A stretch of 27,096 nt of DNA from Flavobacteriales bacterium (lineage in GTDB: Bacteria > Bacteroidota > Bacteroidia > Flavobacteriales_F > PHOS-HE28), in NCBI GenBank assembly GCA_020635695.1, contig JACJZH010000018.1, positions 1-27,096 on the forward strand, in the 5' to 3' direction. Below are positions 18,775-26,666 of the stretch, in pieces. Each line of letters begins with the position of its first letter. The stretch's first letter is position 1. The position numbers and the translations under genes were made by a program. The notes under the pieces were generated by a model. The model was given only the letters and a program-made list of their open reading frames with translations, did no database searches and was not told the origin of the DNA.

Positions 18775-19551
18775 ATGGCCAACGAACGCATCCGGGCATT
18801 GATCGTGGACGATGAGGAACCGGCCCGGGAGAACCTGCGCTTCATGTTGGAGGACCTCTGCCCCGAGGTGGACGTGTCAGGCATGGCGGATGGCGCATCC
18901 TCCGCCCGCCGCCTGATCGAGGAGCTGGACCCCGAACTGGTGTTCCTGGACATCCGCATGCCTTCAGGTACCGAAGGGCTGGACCTGCTCGCGAGCCTTC
19001 CCCGTCCGCGCTTCCTGGTGGTCTTCGTCACCGCGTTCAAGGACTACGCCGTGCAGGCCTTCCATGCCAACGCGGTGGACTACATCCTGAAACCGATCGA
19101 TCCGGACGAACTGCGCCTGTCCGTGGACCGGGCCCTGGACCGGGTGCGGCTCTTTCGAGGCCGGGAGGATGAACGGGACAGGTACCGGGAGGACCTGGGC
19201 AAGGCGGTGCACACCGTACGCGACCAGGGACAACGGCTGGCCGTGGACCACGCGCGTGGGTTCAAGCTGTTCGATCCACGCGAGATCAGCCACCTGGAGG
19301 CCGACGGCAACTGCACGGTGATCCATTTCCGCGACGGCAGCCGCTACCTGGACACACGCACCCTGAAGGTGTACGAGGAACTGCTGGCCGCAGACCGCTT
19401 TCTGCGCGTGCATCGCTCACACGTGATCAACCTGGACGGGTTGAAGGAATACCTGCGTGAGGACGGTCATTGGGCCCTCATGGAGGACGGTGCCCGGGTG
19501 CCCATCGCACGGAACCGGGTGGAGGACTTCATGGCCGCCGTGCGGTCCTGA
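18775..19551 (+). CDS. LytTR-family response regulator (first of two)
   Basis: The start at 18775 gives 258 residues (MANERIRALIVDDEEPAREN). The receiver domain spans about residues 6-120, with acidic Asp12/Asp13, phospho-acceptor Asp59 (VFLDIRMP), Thr86 and Lys106 (YILKPID). The LytTR DNA-binding domain spans about residues 160-255 (ISHLEADGNCTVIHF, FLRVHRSHVINL, VPIARNR). When phosphorylated by a LytS-type kinase such proteins bind DNA as dimers. It is a close paralogue of the next regulator, 108 bp downstream, and is divergent from the small-ORF cluster. Its cognate kinase is not certain; the propeller kinase downstream is a candidate. Confidence 0.93.
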   Translation: MANERIRALIVDDEEPARENLRFMLEDLCPEVDVSGMADGASSARRLIEELDPELVFLDIRMPSGTEGLDLLASLPRPRFLVVFVTAFKDYAVQAFHANAVDYILKPIDPDELRLSVDRALDRVRLFRGREDERDRYREDLGKAVHTVRDQGQRLAVDHARGFKLFDPREISHLEADGNCTVIHFRDGSRYLDTRTLKVYEELLAADRFLRVHRSHVINLDGLKEYLREDGHWALMEDGARVPIARNRVEDFMAAVRS

Positions 19552-19634
19552 CCGTTCGCATGCCGGGACGGCACCACCCGATCGATCAGCCCCACATTTC
19601 AGGCGGCGGGGCTGCACAGGCTTCCGGCATCCGG

Positions 19635-19642
19635 TAGCTTGG
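19635..19642 (+). promoter_or_regulatory. Possible -7 box for the second LytTR regulator
   Basis: TAGCTTGG lies 17 bases before the ATG at 19660, leaving a leader of roughly ten bases. The upstream box is not recognisable, so the call is weak. It would let the regulator-kinase pair be expressed separately from the first regulator. Confidence 0.3.
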
Positions 19643-19659
19643 TGGAAATCCCCTTTGCC

Positions 19660-20418
19660 ATGCCCATCCGCGCACTCATCGTAGACGACGAACCCGATGC
19701 CCGCGAGAACCTCCAGTTGATGCTGGAGGAACACTGTCCGGAAGTGGACATCGTGGGGCAGGCGGGCAGCGCCGAGGAGGCGCGTGAACGCATCGCCAGC
19801 GACCGGCCCCAGGCCTTGTTCCTGGACATCAAGATGCCCGGTGAGGACGGTTTCCAGTTGCTGCGCTCACTCGGAGGCTTGGAACTGCCGGTCGTGTTCA
19901 CCACCGCCTACGACGAATACGCGTTGCAGGCCTTCAAGGAGAACGCGCTCGACTACCTCGAGAAGCCCATCGACCCGGACGACCTGCAGCGCGCCGTGGG
20001 CAAGATCGCCCGGTTGCTTGGCGAACCCGACGAGCTGGCGGAACAAGGCCGGCGTGTGGAGGCCCTGGTGAACGACCCCGCCTCTCCTCTCAGCTCCCGC
20101 GTGGCCGTGCCCGGTCGGGATGGCCTCCAATTGTTGAAGCAGGACGAGATCCTCTACCTCGAGGCAAGCGACAGCTACACCACCATCCACCTGACCGACG
20201 GCAAGCGCCTGGTGAGCAGCAAGCACATCCGCGTGTTCGAGACCAACCTCGACCCCCGGCGCTTCTATCGCGTGCACAAATCGTACATCGTGAACCTGGA
20301 GCACCTGACCGGGTTCAGCCGGTCGGAGGGCAACATGGCCGTGCTGGACACCGGCGCCATGGTCCCCGTTTCCCGCCGACGCCTTCCGGAGTTCCTGGCC
20401 ATGATCAACACCTTCTGA
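19660..20418 (+). CDS. LytTR-family response regulator (second of two)
   Basis: This 252-residue protein starts MPIRALIVDDEPDAREN. The receiver domain has Asp9/Asp10, phospho-acceptor Asp56 (ALFLDIKMP), Thr82 and Lys102 (YLEKPID). A linker (about residues 120-150) leads to a LytTR domain (ILYLEASDSYTTIHL, FYRVHKSYIVNLEHL, VPVSRRR). It ends 8 bp before the propeller histidine kinase, so the two are almost certainly a co-transcribed two-component pair. The receiver is clearly homologous to that of the first regulator, while the linker differs. Confidence 0.95.
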   Translation: MPIRALIVDDEPDARENLQLMLEEHCPEVDIVGQAGSAEEARERIASDRPQALFLDIKMPGEDGFQLLRSLGGLELPVVFTTAYDEYALQAFKENALDYLEKPIDPDDLQRAVGKIARLLGEPDELAEQGRRVEALVNDPASPLSSRVAVPGRDGLQLLKQDEILYLEASDSYTTIHLTDGKRLVSSKHIRVFETNLDPRRFYRVHKSYIVNLEHLTGFSRSEGNMAVLDTGAMVPVSRRRLPEFLAMINTF

Positions 20419-20426
20419 GCCGGATC

Positions 20427-23400
20427 GTGTACCGGGCTCCTATCGTTCTGTCGCTGCTGTTCTCGATCCATTCGGGATCGGCCCAGCAGTACGTGTTCCT
20501 TCGGCATACCCCGGAGGACGGACTGGCCCAGAGCCAGGTACGCTGCATGACCCAGGACGCCAGCGGTCACCTCTGGTTCGGCACCCTGGGTGGCGCCAGC
20601 CGTTTCGATGGCGTCGTGTTCGACAACTACGCCCTGCAGGAAGGCCTGCCGGACGCCCAGGTGAACGCCTTGTGCGCGATGCCCGATGGCAGCCTCTGGA
20701 TGGGTACCGGCGGGAAGCTGGTGCACCATGAGGGAGGACGGATCCAGGTGGTGGAGCTTCCCTCCTCCACTTCCAACGCGCGGGTGAACAGCCTGGTGAT
20801 CGGCCCTCAAGGTGCCCTGGTCGCAGGCACGGCCGGTGGCGGTGTTCTGCTGCAGGATGGGGAAGCGTTCGTGCCGCTGCCCGGATTCCCGGCCGACACG
20901 GCGGATCAGGTGCGGACCCTGCTGGCCCTGCCTGATGACGGCCTGTTGATCGGCGGGCGGAACGGGCTGCTCCATTGGCAGAATGGCTCATGCAGGCCGG
21001 TGGTCCTGGGGGATGAGCGTCCACGCAGCATCAGCAGCCTTGCCTTGGGAAGTGACGGAAGCTGGTGGATCGGGACCTTCGGCGACGGCCTTTACAGGTT
21101 GAAGCCTGGTGGTGCACAATTGAACTGGGGAGAGCGTGACGGGCTGCTGCAGAACAACGTGCGTCATGTGCTGGTGGGGCAGGACGGCAAGGTCTGGGTG
21201 AGCACCAAGTTCGGCGTGAACCTCATCGTTCCGGGTGAAGAGCGGCACATGCGTGCCTTCACCGTGCATCAAGGCATGCCCAACGACAACATCTGGTGCG
21301 CGTTCGAGGACGGGGAAGGGAACCTCTGGCTGGGCACCGATGGTGCCGGGGCCCTGCGCTATGCGGGCGACCGGTTCGTCACCTTCACCGTGAAGGACGG
21401 CCTGTGCTCGGACCAGGTGATGTGCTTCGTGGAGGACGAGCTGGGCGATGTCTGGATGGGCACCTATGGCAGCGGCATCTGCCGGATGGACGGTATGGCC
21501 CAGGTGACCACCTTCGAAGGACTGCGCAACAACACGGTCTGGTGCGGCTTGCGGGACCGATCGGGCAGGCTCTGGTTCGGGACCAGCGACGGGCTGTGCA
21601 GCATGGAACAAGGCATCGTGTCCATCCCGGAGGAGGCGACCGCGCTATTGGGGCAGCGCGTGCTCTCGCTGGCCGAAGGGCCGGATGGCACCCTTTGGGC
21701 CGGCACGCGTGACGGACTCACCGCCCTGCGCCCTGATGGCTCGGTCCTGTCGTTCAATGGCGAGGCTGAAGGACCGGGCCGTTCGGTACGTGGACTGGCG
21801 TTCGACGAAAAGGGCTCGCTCTGGTGCGGCACCGACGCCGGATTGGTGCGCTACGATGGCCGCACCTTCCGGAAGTGGGGCATGGCCCAGGGGCTCGGGG
21901 ACAACACCGTATTCTGCGTGCTGCCCGATACCCGGGGAAGGATCTGGGCCGGCACCAGCAATGGCTTGATATGCCTGGACGGGGATAGCGTGCGCAACCA
22001 CCGCCTGGGCTCGGATTTCGGGTCCAACTACATCAACTTCCTGACCGCCACGCCCGAGGGTCACCTCTGGGCCGGCACCAACAACGGGATCTACCGCATC
22101 CGTCCCGAAGGCCTGTTGGCAGGCGACCACGCACCCGAACGGGCCGGGATCAGCGATGGCATGGGAAGCCTGGAGTGCAACCTGAACGCCTCGTTCGTGG
22201 ACCAGCGCGGTCGGCTTTTCTTCGGGACCTCGGGAGGTGTGGTGTTCCACGACCCGGCCCGATGGACGGACAGCAGTTCGGAGACCCCGCCCCGCCTGCT
22301 CATCACCGGTGTACGCTCCTTTCTGCAGGAAAGCGACTGGAAGGGACGCAGCGACGGCATCGACCCACGGACCGGGCTTCCGCTGGGGCTGAGGCTGGCC
22401 TACCGGCGGAACTACCTGACCTTCGACTATACCGGCATCAGCCTGTCGGCCCCCGAACGTGTGCGGTACCGGTACATGCTGGTGGGCCAGGACCAGGACT
22501 GGTTGCCCGTGACCGATGCCCGGTTCGCCAGCTACAGCAACCTGCGGCAGGGCGAATACACCTTCATGGTCATCGCCCGTGGGCGGAACGGACGCTGGAG
22601 CGACCCGGCCACCTTCAGCTTCCACATCGCGCCTCCCTGGTGGCTCACCTGGTGGGCCTTCACCCTCGGTGGGCTCGTGCTGGCCGGATCGGCGTTCGGT
22701 ATACACCGTTACCGTTCGGTGAGCCGGAGAAGGCACGAACGCACCCGCCAGCTCATGCTGCGGTCCCGCATGCTCCAACTGGAACAGCAGGCGCTCAACG
22801 CCAACATGAACCGGCACTTCATCTTCAACGCCCTCAACAGCATCCAGTACTACATCAACCGGCAGGACCGCACGGCCGCCAACCGCTACCTCACCAGCTT
22901 CGCCAAGCTGATCCGCAAGAACCTGGACGCAAGTCAAAGCGATACCACCACGCTCGCGGAGGAGTTGGAACGCCTGGAGCTTTACCTCGTCCTCGAACAC
23001 ATGCGCTTCAAGGACAAGTTCCGCTACCAGGTGGACCGCGATCCCGCCGTGGACGCCACGCGGGTGCGGATCCCGGCCATGATGCTGCAGCCCTATGTGG
23101 AGAACAGCATCTGGCACGGCATTCTGCCGATGGACCAGCAGGGCACCGTACGCATCCAGGTACATGGCCACGCGCAGGACCGGATCCGGGTCACCATCAG
23201 CGACGACGGCATCGGCCTTACGGAGAGCTTCAACCGCAAGGCTGCAAGGGCTTCGGACCACATCTCCCGGGGGATCGAGATCACCAAGGGGCGCACGGAC
23301 GTGCTGCGCAACCTGCACCTGAGCGATATCCGCATCCAGGGACCGGAGGAGGTGCTCGGGCCCGACGGGGAGGTCACCGGTACCCGGGTCATCATCGACC

Positions 23401-23459
23401 TTCCCCGATCCGGACCGACCGGAACCGGGTCCGGGGGCTTGCGATCGGGCACCTCGTAG
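20427..23459 (+). CDS. Membrane sensor histidine kinase: propeller, Y_Y_Y and LytS-type kinase
   Basis: The GTG at 20427 gives 1010 residues with a signal peptide (MYRAPIVLSLLFSIHSGSAQ), so the sensor is periplasmic. Residues ~25-615 contain many two-component-regulator propeller repeats (G.LW.GT..GL.R) that would form two beta-propellers. A Y_Y_Y domain spans about 655-735, one membrane helix about 740-758, and a short coiled coil leads to a His_kinase (LytS-type) domain with His797 in MNRHFIFNALNSIQYYI, the N-box PYVENSIWHG near 890 and the G-box SDDGIG near 926. The usual NPHFIFN is NRHFIFN here. It has no receiver or HTH domain of its own, unlike hybrid polysaccharide sensors. It most likely phosphorylates the adjacent LytTR regulator. 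The ligand is unknown. Confidence 0.94.
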   Translation: MYRAPIVLSLLFSIHSGSAQQYVFLRHTPEDGLAQSQVRCMTQDASGHLWFGTLGGASRFDGVVFDNYALQEGLPDAQVNALCAMPDGSLWMGTGGKLVHHEGGRIQVVELPSSTSNARVNSLVIGPQGALVAGTAGGGVLLQDGEAFVPLPGFPADTADQVRTLLALPDDGLLIGGRNGLLHWQNGSCRPVVLGDERPRSISSLALGSDGSWWIGTFGDGLYRLKPGGAQLNWGERDGLLQNNVRHVLVGQDGKVWVSTKFGVNLIVPGEERHMRAFTVHQGMPNDNIWCAFEDGEGNLWLGTDGAGALRYAGDRFVTFTVKDGLCSDQVMCFVEDELGDVWMGTYGSGICRMDGMAQVTTFEGLRNNTVWCGLRDRSGRLWFGTSDGLCSMEQGIVSIPEEATALLGQRVLSLAEGPDGTLWAGTRDGLTALRPDGSVLSFNGEAEGPGRSVRGLAFDEKGSLWCGTDAGLVRYDGRTFRKWGMAQGLGDNTVFCVLPDTRGRIWAGTSNGLICLDGDSVRNHRLGSDFGSNYINFLTATPEGHLWAGTNNGIYRIRPEGLLAGDHAPERAGISDGMGSLECNLNASFVDQRGRLFFGTSGGVVFHDPARWTDSSSETPPRLLITGVRSFLQESDWKGRSDGIDPRTGLPLGLRLAYRRNYLTFDYTGISLSAPERVRYRYMLVGQDQDWLPVTDARFASYSNLRQGEYTFMVIARGRNGRWSDPATFSFHIAPPWWLTWWAFTLGGLVLAGSAFGIHRYRSVSRRRHERTRQLMLRSRMLQLEQQALNANMNRHFIFNALNSIQYYINRQDRTAANRYLTSFAKLIRKNLDASQSDTTTLAEELERLELYLVLEHMRFKDKFRYQVDRDPAVDATRVRIPAMMLQPYVENSIWHGILPMDQQGTVRIQVHGHAQDRIRVTISDDGIGLTESFNRKAARASDHISRGIEITKGRTDVLRNLHLSDIRIQGPEEVLGPDGEVTGTRVIIDLPRSGPTGTGSGGLRSGTS

Positions 23460-23469
23460 CTTATCTTTG
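23438..23469 (+). promoter_or_regulatory. Promoter for the mini-lipoprotein gene
   Basis: TATCTTTG (23462-23469) is a perfect -7 box, and CTTG (23438-23441) lies 20 bp upstream with one mismatch. The promoter overlaps the last codons and stop of the kinase gene, so the downstream gene has its own expression. Confidence 0.7.
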
Positions 23470-23478
23470 GTTCCAGTC

Positions 23479-23706
23479 ATGAAAATGCTCCTGCCGAACC
23501 GGCTCTCCTTGCTCTTCGCGGCCTTGTTGCTCGCGGGGTTGAGCGCCTGTTCCAAGACCGAGTTGGTGGAGCCCGCCGATCCCACGGTCGGTGTACGCAG
23601 CCTGACCGGAAGCAGCGGTCCCGAGGACCCCACCGGGGGCATCTCCGATGATGGGGATGATGAGGGGGACAACGAGCGCAGCCAGCGTCGCGTGGTCGCC
23701 AACTAA
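23479..23706 (+). CDS. Small acidic lipoprotein, 75 aa
   Basis: The ATG at 23479 opens a 75-residue frame (an ATG at 23485 is also possible). A basic start and hydrophobic stretch end in a lipobox LSAC, so the mature protein would begin at the Cys of CSKTELVEPADP and be lipid-anchored. The mature part is only about 52 residues, of low complexity, and very acidic near the end (DDGDDEGDNE) before a basic tail (RSQRRVVAN). No domain is recognised. It has its own promoter and a terminator right behind it, so it is a single-gene unit between the kinase and the next gene. Confidence 0.78.
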   Translation: MKMLLPNRLSLLFAALLLAGLSACSKTELVEPADPTVGVRSLTGSSGPEDPTGGISDDGDDEGDNERSQRRVVAN

Positions 23707-23727
23707 GGCACGTATCGAACCCAGAGA

Positions 23728-23758
23728 AAGGTCCGACCAGGTCGGGCCTTTTCTTCTT
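23728..23758 (+). terminator. Rho-independent terminator after the mini-lipoprotein gene
   Basis: A 10-bp stem (AAGGTCCGAC with GTCGGGCCTT, one G-T pair) with a CAG loop is followed by a T-rich run (TTTTCTTCTT). It lies about 20 bp after the stop codon at 23706. Confidence 0.8.
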
Positions 23759-23822
23759 GTCCGTTCCCGAGAGCCTGCCTGCCGTTCCCCGTTCCGGGCA
23801 TGCGCCACGCACGCACGCCTCC

Positions 23823-23830
23823 TACCTTCT
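23823..23830 (+). promoter_or_regulatory. Possible -7 box for the 520-aa gene
   Basis: TACCTTCT resembles the TAnnTTTG box and lies 25 bases before the ATG at 23856, downstream of the terminator. Support is the half-match and position only. Confidence 0.28.
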
Positions 23831-23855
23831 CCTTCGCATCCGGCACCCGAACGGC

Positions 23856-25418
23856 ATGTCCAACAAAGCACACGACCACGTCCACCGGCTGGTGCGGTCC
23901 ATGACCCGTGCCGAGAAACGGTACTTCAAGCTGTACACCTCCCGACATGTCGTGGGCGGCAAGAGCAACTACCAATTGCTCTTTGATGCCATCGCCCGCA
24001 TGCAGGAGTATGATGAAGAGGCGCTCCTGAAGAAATTCGCGGCGGAGGCCTTCACCAAGCGGTTCGCCATCACGAAGCGGCGGTTGTACGAGACCATCCT
24101 GCACAGCCTGGATGCCTTCCATGCGGAGAGTTCCATGGATGCGCGCCTGCGCCGCATGCTGCACCAGGTGGAGCTCCTGCACCAACGGGCCCTGTATGAT
24201 GACGCACGCAAGATGCTCCGGAGCGTGCGCAAACTGGCCCGTAAACACGACCGGCACACCATTCTGCTGGACGTGCTCGGGTGGGAGCGTCGCATGCTGG
24301 AACAACGCGGATATGCGGGCACCCCGGAGGAGGAACTGGACGAACTGCTCCGGGAAAGCAGCACCCTCAGGCAGGAGCTCGAGGAACTCGACCAGCTATG
24401 GGACCGCAAGAGCCGCATCTTCCTGACCCTGTACAGGCACGGACACGCACGCGACAAGGACCAGCTCAAGGAGCTGAAGCAATTGCTGCGCCATCCGCTG
24501 CTCCGCGACCCGGCAGCGCTGCGGACCCCCAGGGCACGGTTCCTGTACCACCATGTTCACAGCGCGGTGGCATGGGCCATGGAGGACCTCTCCACCTGTC
24601 ACCAGCACCTGCAGCAGAACCAACACCTGTTGGAGGAACAAGCCGAGCGGTTCACCGACGAGCCCAACCTGCTCTTCAGTGTGTTGAGCAACCGCATCTA
24701 TGTGGCCACCCGGCTCGGGCTGCACGAGGAGGCGCGCCGGCTGTTGAAGCGATTCCGATTGCTGCCGTTGCAATGGCGCAAAGCACCTGACCCCGACCTG
24801 GAGCTCAAGGTCTTTGCCACGGGCTCCAGCCTGGAAATGGCCCTGTACGCGCGGTCGGGACGGTTCGAGGAAGGCGTTGTTCTGGAAAAGGCCCTCGTCA
24901 AGGGACTGGAGCAACATGGCGAACGCCTGAGCCCATTGCGGCAGTCCGGGCTCTGCTACCAGATGGCCTACCTGCAGTTCGGTGCGGGACACCTCGACCG
25001 GGCCCTGAAATGGAGCCATCGCCAATTGAACCTGAAAGGGGTCGATGAGGGTGCGGAGGTGCACGACTTCGGGCGTCTGTTGAACCTGCTCATCCACCTG
25101 GAGCTTGACAACCGTGATCTTCTCACCTACCTGCTCCGTAATGCCGAACGCCATTACCGCGAACGGAACGACACTCCGCGTTTCGCGGCGGCCTTGATCC
25201 CATTCCTCCGGGAGACGATGAAGGCCCGGACGGCCGAGGAGCAACACACCGGCCTATTGGCCTTCCGTGAGGCCTTGGAACCACTTCGTGATGATCCGCT
25301 GCAACGGGCGGTGTTCGATCACCTGGACCCACTGGCCTGGGTGGACAGCAAGCTTACCGGCCGCTCGTTCGCCGAACTGGTCCGCGAACGGGCGGCATCA
25401 CTCCCCCGTGCCGCCTGA
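23856..25418 (+). CDS. Conserved Bacteroidota helical protein of unknown function
   Basis: The ATG at 23856 gives 520 residues; the frame is open upstream to 23757 but that part reads like non-coding sequence. The N-terminal MTRAEKRYFKLYTSRH followed by GGKSNYQLLFDAI is a signature I recall from uncharacterised Flavobacteriales proteins. The rest is almost wholly helical, rich in Leu, Arg and Glu, with TPR-like helical pairs (for example LHEEARRLLKRFRLLPLQW and LQFGAGHLDRALKWSHRQL). There is no signal peptide or membrane helix, so it is likely cytoplasmic and a protein-binding scaffold. Its last 21 bp overlap the end of the convergent thiL gene. No function is assigned. Confidence 0.85.
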   Translation: MSNKAHDHVHRLVRSMTRAEKRYFKLYTSRHVVGGKSNYQLLFDAIARMQEYDEEALLKKFAAEAFTKRFAITKRRLYETILHSLDAFHAESSMDARLRRMLHQVELLHQRALYDDARKMLRSVRKLARKHDRHTILLDVLGWERRMLEQRGYAGTPEEELDELLRESSTLRQELEELDQLWDRKSRIFLTLYRHGHARDKDQLKELKQLLRHPLLRDPAALRTPRARFLYHHVHSAVAWAMEDLSTCHQHLQQNQHLLEEQAERFTDEPNLLFSVLSNRIYVATRLGLHEEARRLLKRFRLLPLQWRKAPDPDLELKVFATGSSLEMALYARSGRFEEGVVLEKALVKGLEQHGERLSPLRQSGLCYQMAYLQFGAGHLDRALKWSHRQLNLKGVDEGAEVHDFGRLLNLLIHLELDNRDLLTYLLRNAERHYRERNDTPRFAAALIPFLRETMKARTAEEQHTGLLAFREALEPLRDDPLQRAVFDHLDPLAWVDSKLTGRSFAELVRERAASLPRAA

Positions 25419-26498
25419 ACCCCCTTCAGGGATATCACGCTCCTGTTTCAGGAAAGCGTCCCAGCCTTGGGCGGTGAGGGCGTGCAGCCCACCTTCCTTG
25501 TCCACCAGGTGCATGCCTTCCCGGGCATCGGTCATGTGCCCGATGATCGAGAAGTGCGGGTTGCCCTTGATCTTGTCGTGATCCTCCAGGCGCACGGTGA
25601 AGAGCAGCTCATAGTCCTCACCCCCGCTCAACGCCACGGTGGTGGGGTCCAGGTTGAAGTCGCGGGCAGCCTGATAGGTGGCCGGATCGATGGGCAGCTT
25701 CTCGTCGTAGACCATGGCGCCGGTACCGCTCTGCCGGCAGAGATGGATCACCTCGCTGGCCAGTCCGTCGCTGATGTCGATCATGCTGGTGGGCCTTACC
25801 CCCAGGTCGCGGAGCAGCTGGGGAACGTCCTTCCGGGCCTCCGGCTTCAACTGGCGTTCCAGGATGTAGTCGTGCCCGGCCAGGTCCGGCTGCGAGCCCG
25901 TTTCCTGGAACACGGCCTTCTCCCGCTCCAGCACCTGCAGGCCCATGAACGCGCCTCCCAGGTCGCCGCTAACCACCAGCAGGTCGTGCTCCTGACCTCC
26001 GTTCCGGTAGACGAGGTCCTCCTTCTTGGCGGCCCCGATGGCCGTAATGCTGAGGATGAGCCCTGCCGTGCTGCTGCAGGTGTCTCCCCCCACCAGATCG
26101 ACCCCGTAGTTCCGACAGGCCAGCATGACGCCTTCGTACAGTTCCTCCACCGCCTCCACGCTGAACCGGTTGCTCACCGCCATGGAGAGCGTGATCTGGT
26201 GAGGGACGGCGTTCATCGCGTACACGTCGCTCAGGTTCACCACCACGGCCTTGTAGCCGAGATGCTTCAACGGCACGTAGCGAAGGTCGAAATGCACCCC
26301 CTCCACCAGCATGTCGGTGGTGACCACCTGGTGGGCGCAACCCTCCCCGGAGTTGGTCGAGGGGTCGATCACGGCGGCATCGTCACCGATGCCTTTCACG
26401 GTGCTGCTCTGTGACAGGTCCACCCGGGAGGCCAGGCGGTCGATGAGGCCGAACTCGCCCAGGTCGGAAAGCTCGGTACGGGAAGGGTCGTCGGACAT
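25398..26498 (-). CDS. thiL: Thiamine-monophosphate kinase
   Basis: The start at 26498 gives 366 residues (MSDDPSRTELSDLGEFGLID); an upstream in-frame ATG adds 12 residues without family support. ThiL signatures are GIGDDAAVID (residues 37-45), TTDMLVEGVHFD (60-71), NLSDVYAMNAVP (88-99), VGGDTCSS and DISDGLASE, which bind ATP and metal ions in the AIRS/PurM-like fold. It phosphorylates thiamine monophosphate to thiamine diphosphate, the last step of cofactor synthesis. It is divergent from the suf genes (168 bp between starts) and overlaps the convergent gene by 21 bp. No TPP riboswitch was seen upstream. Confidence 0.95.
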   Translation of the reverse strand: MSDDPSRTELSDLGEFGLIDRLASRVDLSQSSTVKGIGDDAAVIDPSTNSGEGCAHQVVTTDMLVEGVHFDLRYVPLKHLGYKAVVVNLSDVYAMNAVPHQITLSMAVSNRFSVEAVEELYEGVMLACRNYGVDLVGGDTCSSTAGLILSITAIGAAKKEDLVYRNGGQEHDLLVVSGDLGGAFMGLQVLEREKAVFQETGSQPDLAGHDYILERQLKPEARKDVPQLLRDLGVRPTSMIDISDGLASEVIHLCRQSGTGAMVYDEKLPIDPATYQAARDFNLDPTTVALSGGEDYELLFTVRLEDHDKIKGNPHFSIIGHMTDAREGMHLVDKEGGLHALTAQGWDAFLKQERDIPEGGSGGTGE

Positions 26499-26596
26499 GT
26501 GCTCGGCCGGAGGCCTGGATGCGCTCCGGGCCACAAAGGTCGCATACCGGCGTGCGTGTGAACCAGAAGGCCCTCCCGTTGTTCACCTGCCGAACC

Positions 26597-26627
26597 TTGG
26601 CCACCCGGTACAGGGCCCGTACCTTTG
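26597..26627 (+). promoter_or_regulatory. Promoter of the suf operon
   Basis: TACCTTTG (26620-26627) is a perfect -7 box; TTGG (26597-26600), one base off TTTG, lies exactly 19 bp upstream. Transcription should begin around 26632-26634, some 34 bases before the first gene. Confidence 0.72.
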
Positions 26628-26640
26628 CACTGGACTCTTG

Positions 26641-26657
26641 TTTAGACTAATTCTAAA
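26641..26657. promoter_or_regulatory. AT-rich palindrome, candidate operator of the suf genes
   Basis: TTTAGA and TCTAAA form perfect inverted arms around CTAAT. The site begins about eight bases after the expected transcription start, a position suited to a repressor. It stands out as an A/T island in GC-rich DNA. An iron- or Fe-S-responsive regulator (Fur or Rrf2/IscR type) would make sense for suf genes, but the identity is inference. Confidence 0.5.
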
Positions 26658-26666
26658 TAAGGACGA

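Noticed and set aside
18639..19040. Upstream extension of the 22-aa frame to 19040 on the - strand
   Set aside because: It is antisense to the first response regulator and crosses the candidate promoter, so only the short 3' part could be translated.
19588..19613. Hairpin AGCCCC-N14-GGGGCT between the two regulator genes as a terminator
   Set aside because: Only a 6-bp stem with a long loop and no T-tract; too weak to call.
21645..23702. A 685-codon open frame on the - strand across the kinase gene
   Set aside because: Antisense of a kinase whose H-, N- and G-boxes are intact; it also crosses a promoter and a second gene, so it is not a plausible gene.
26534..26541. GACCTTTG on the - strand as the thiL promoter -7 box
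   Set aside because: The first base of the essential TA is missing and no TTTG-like box lies 18-21 bp upstream.
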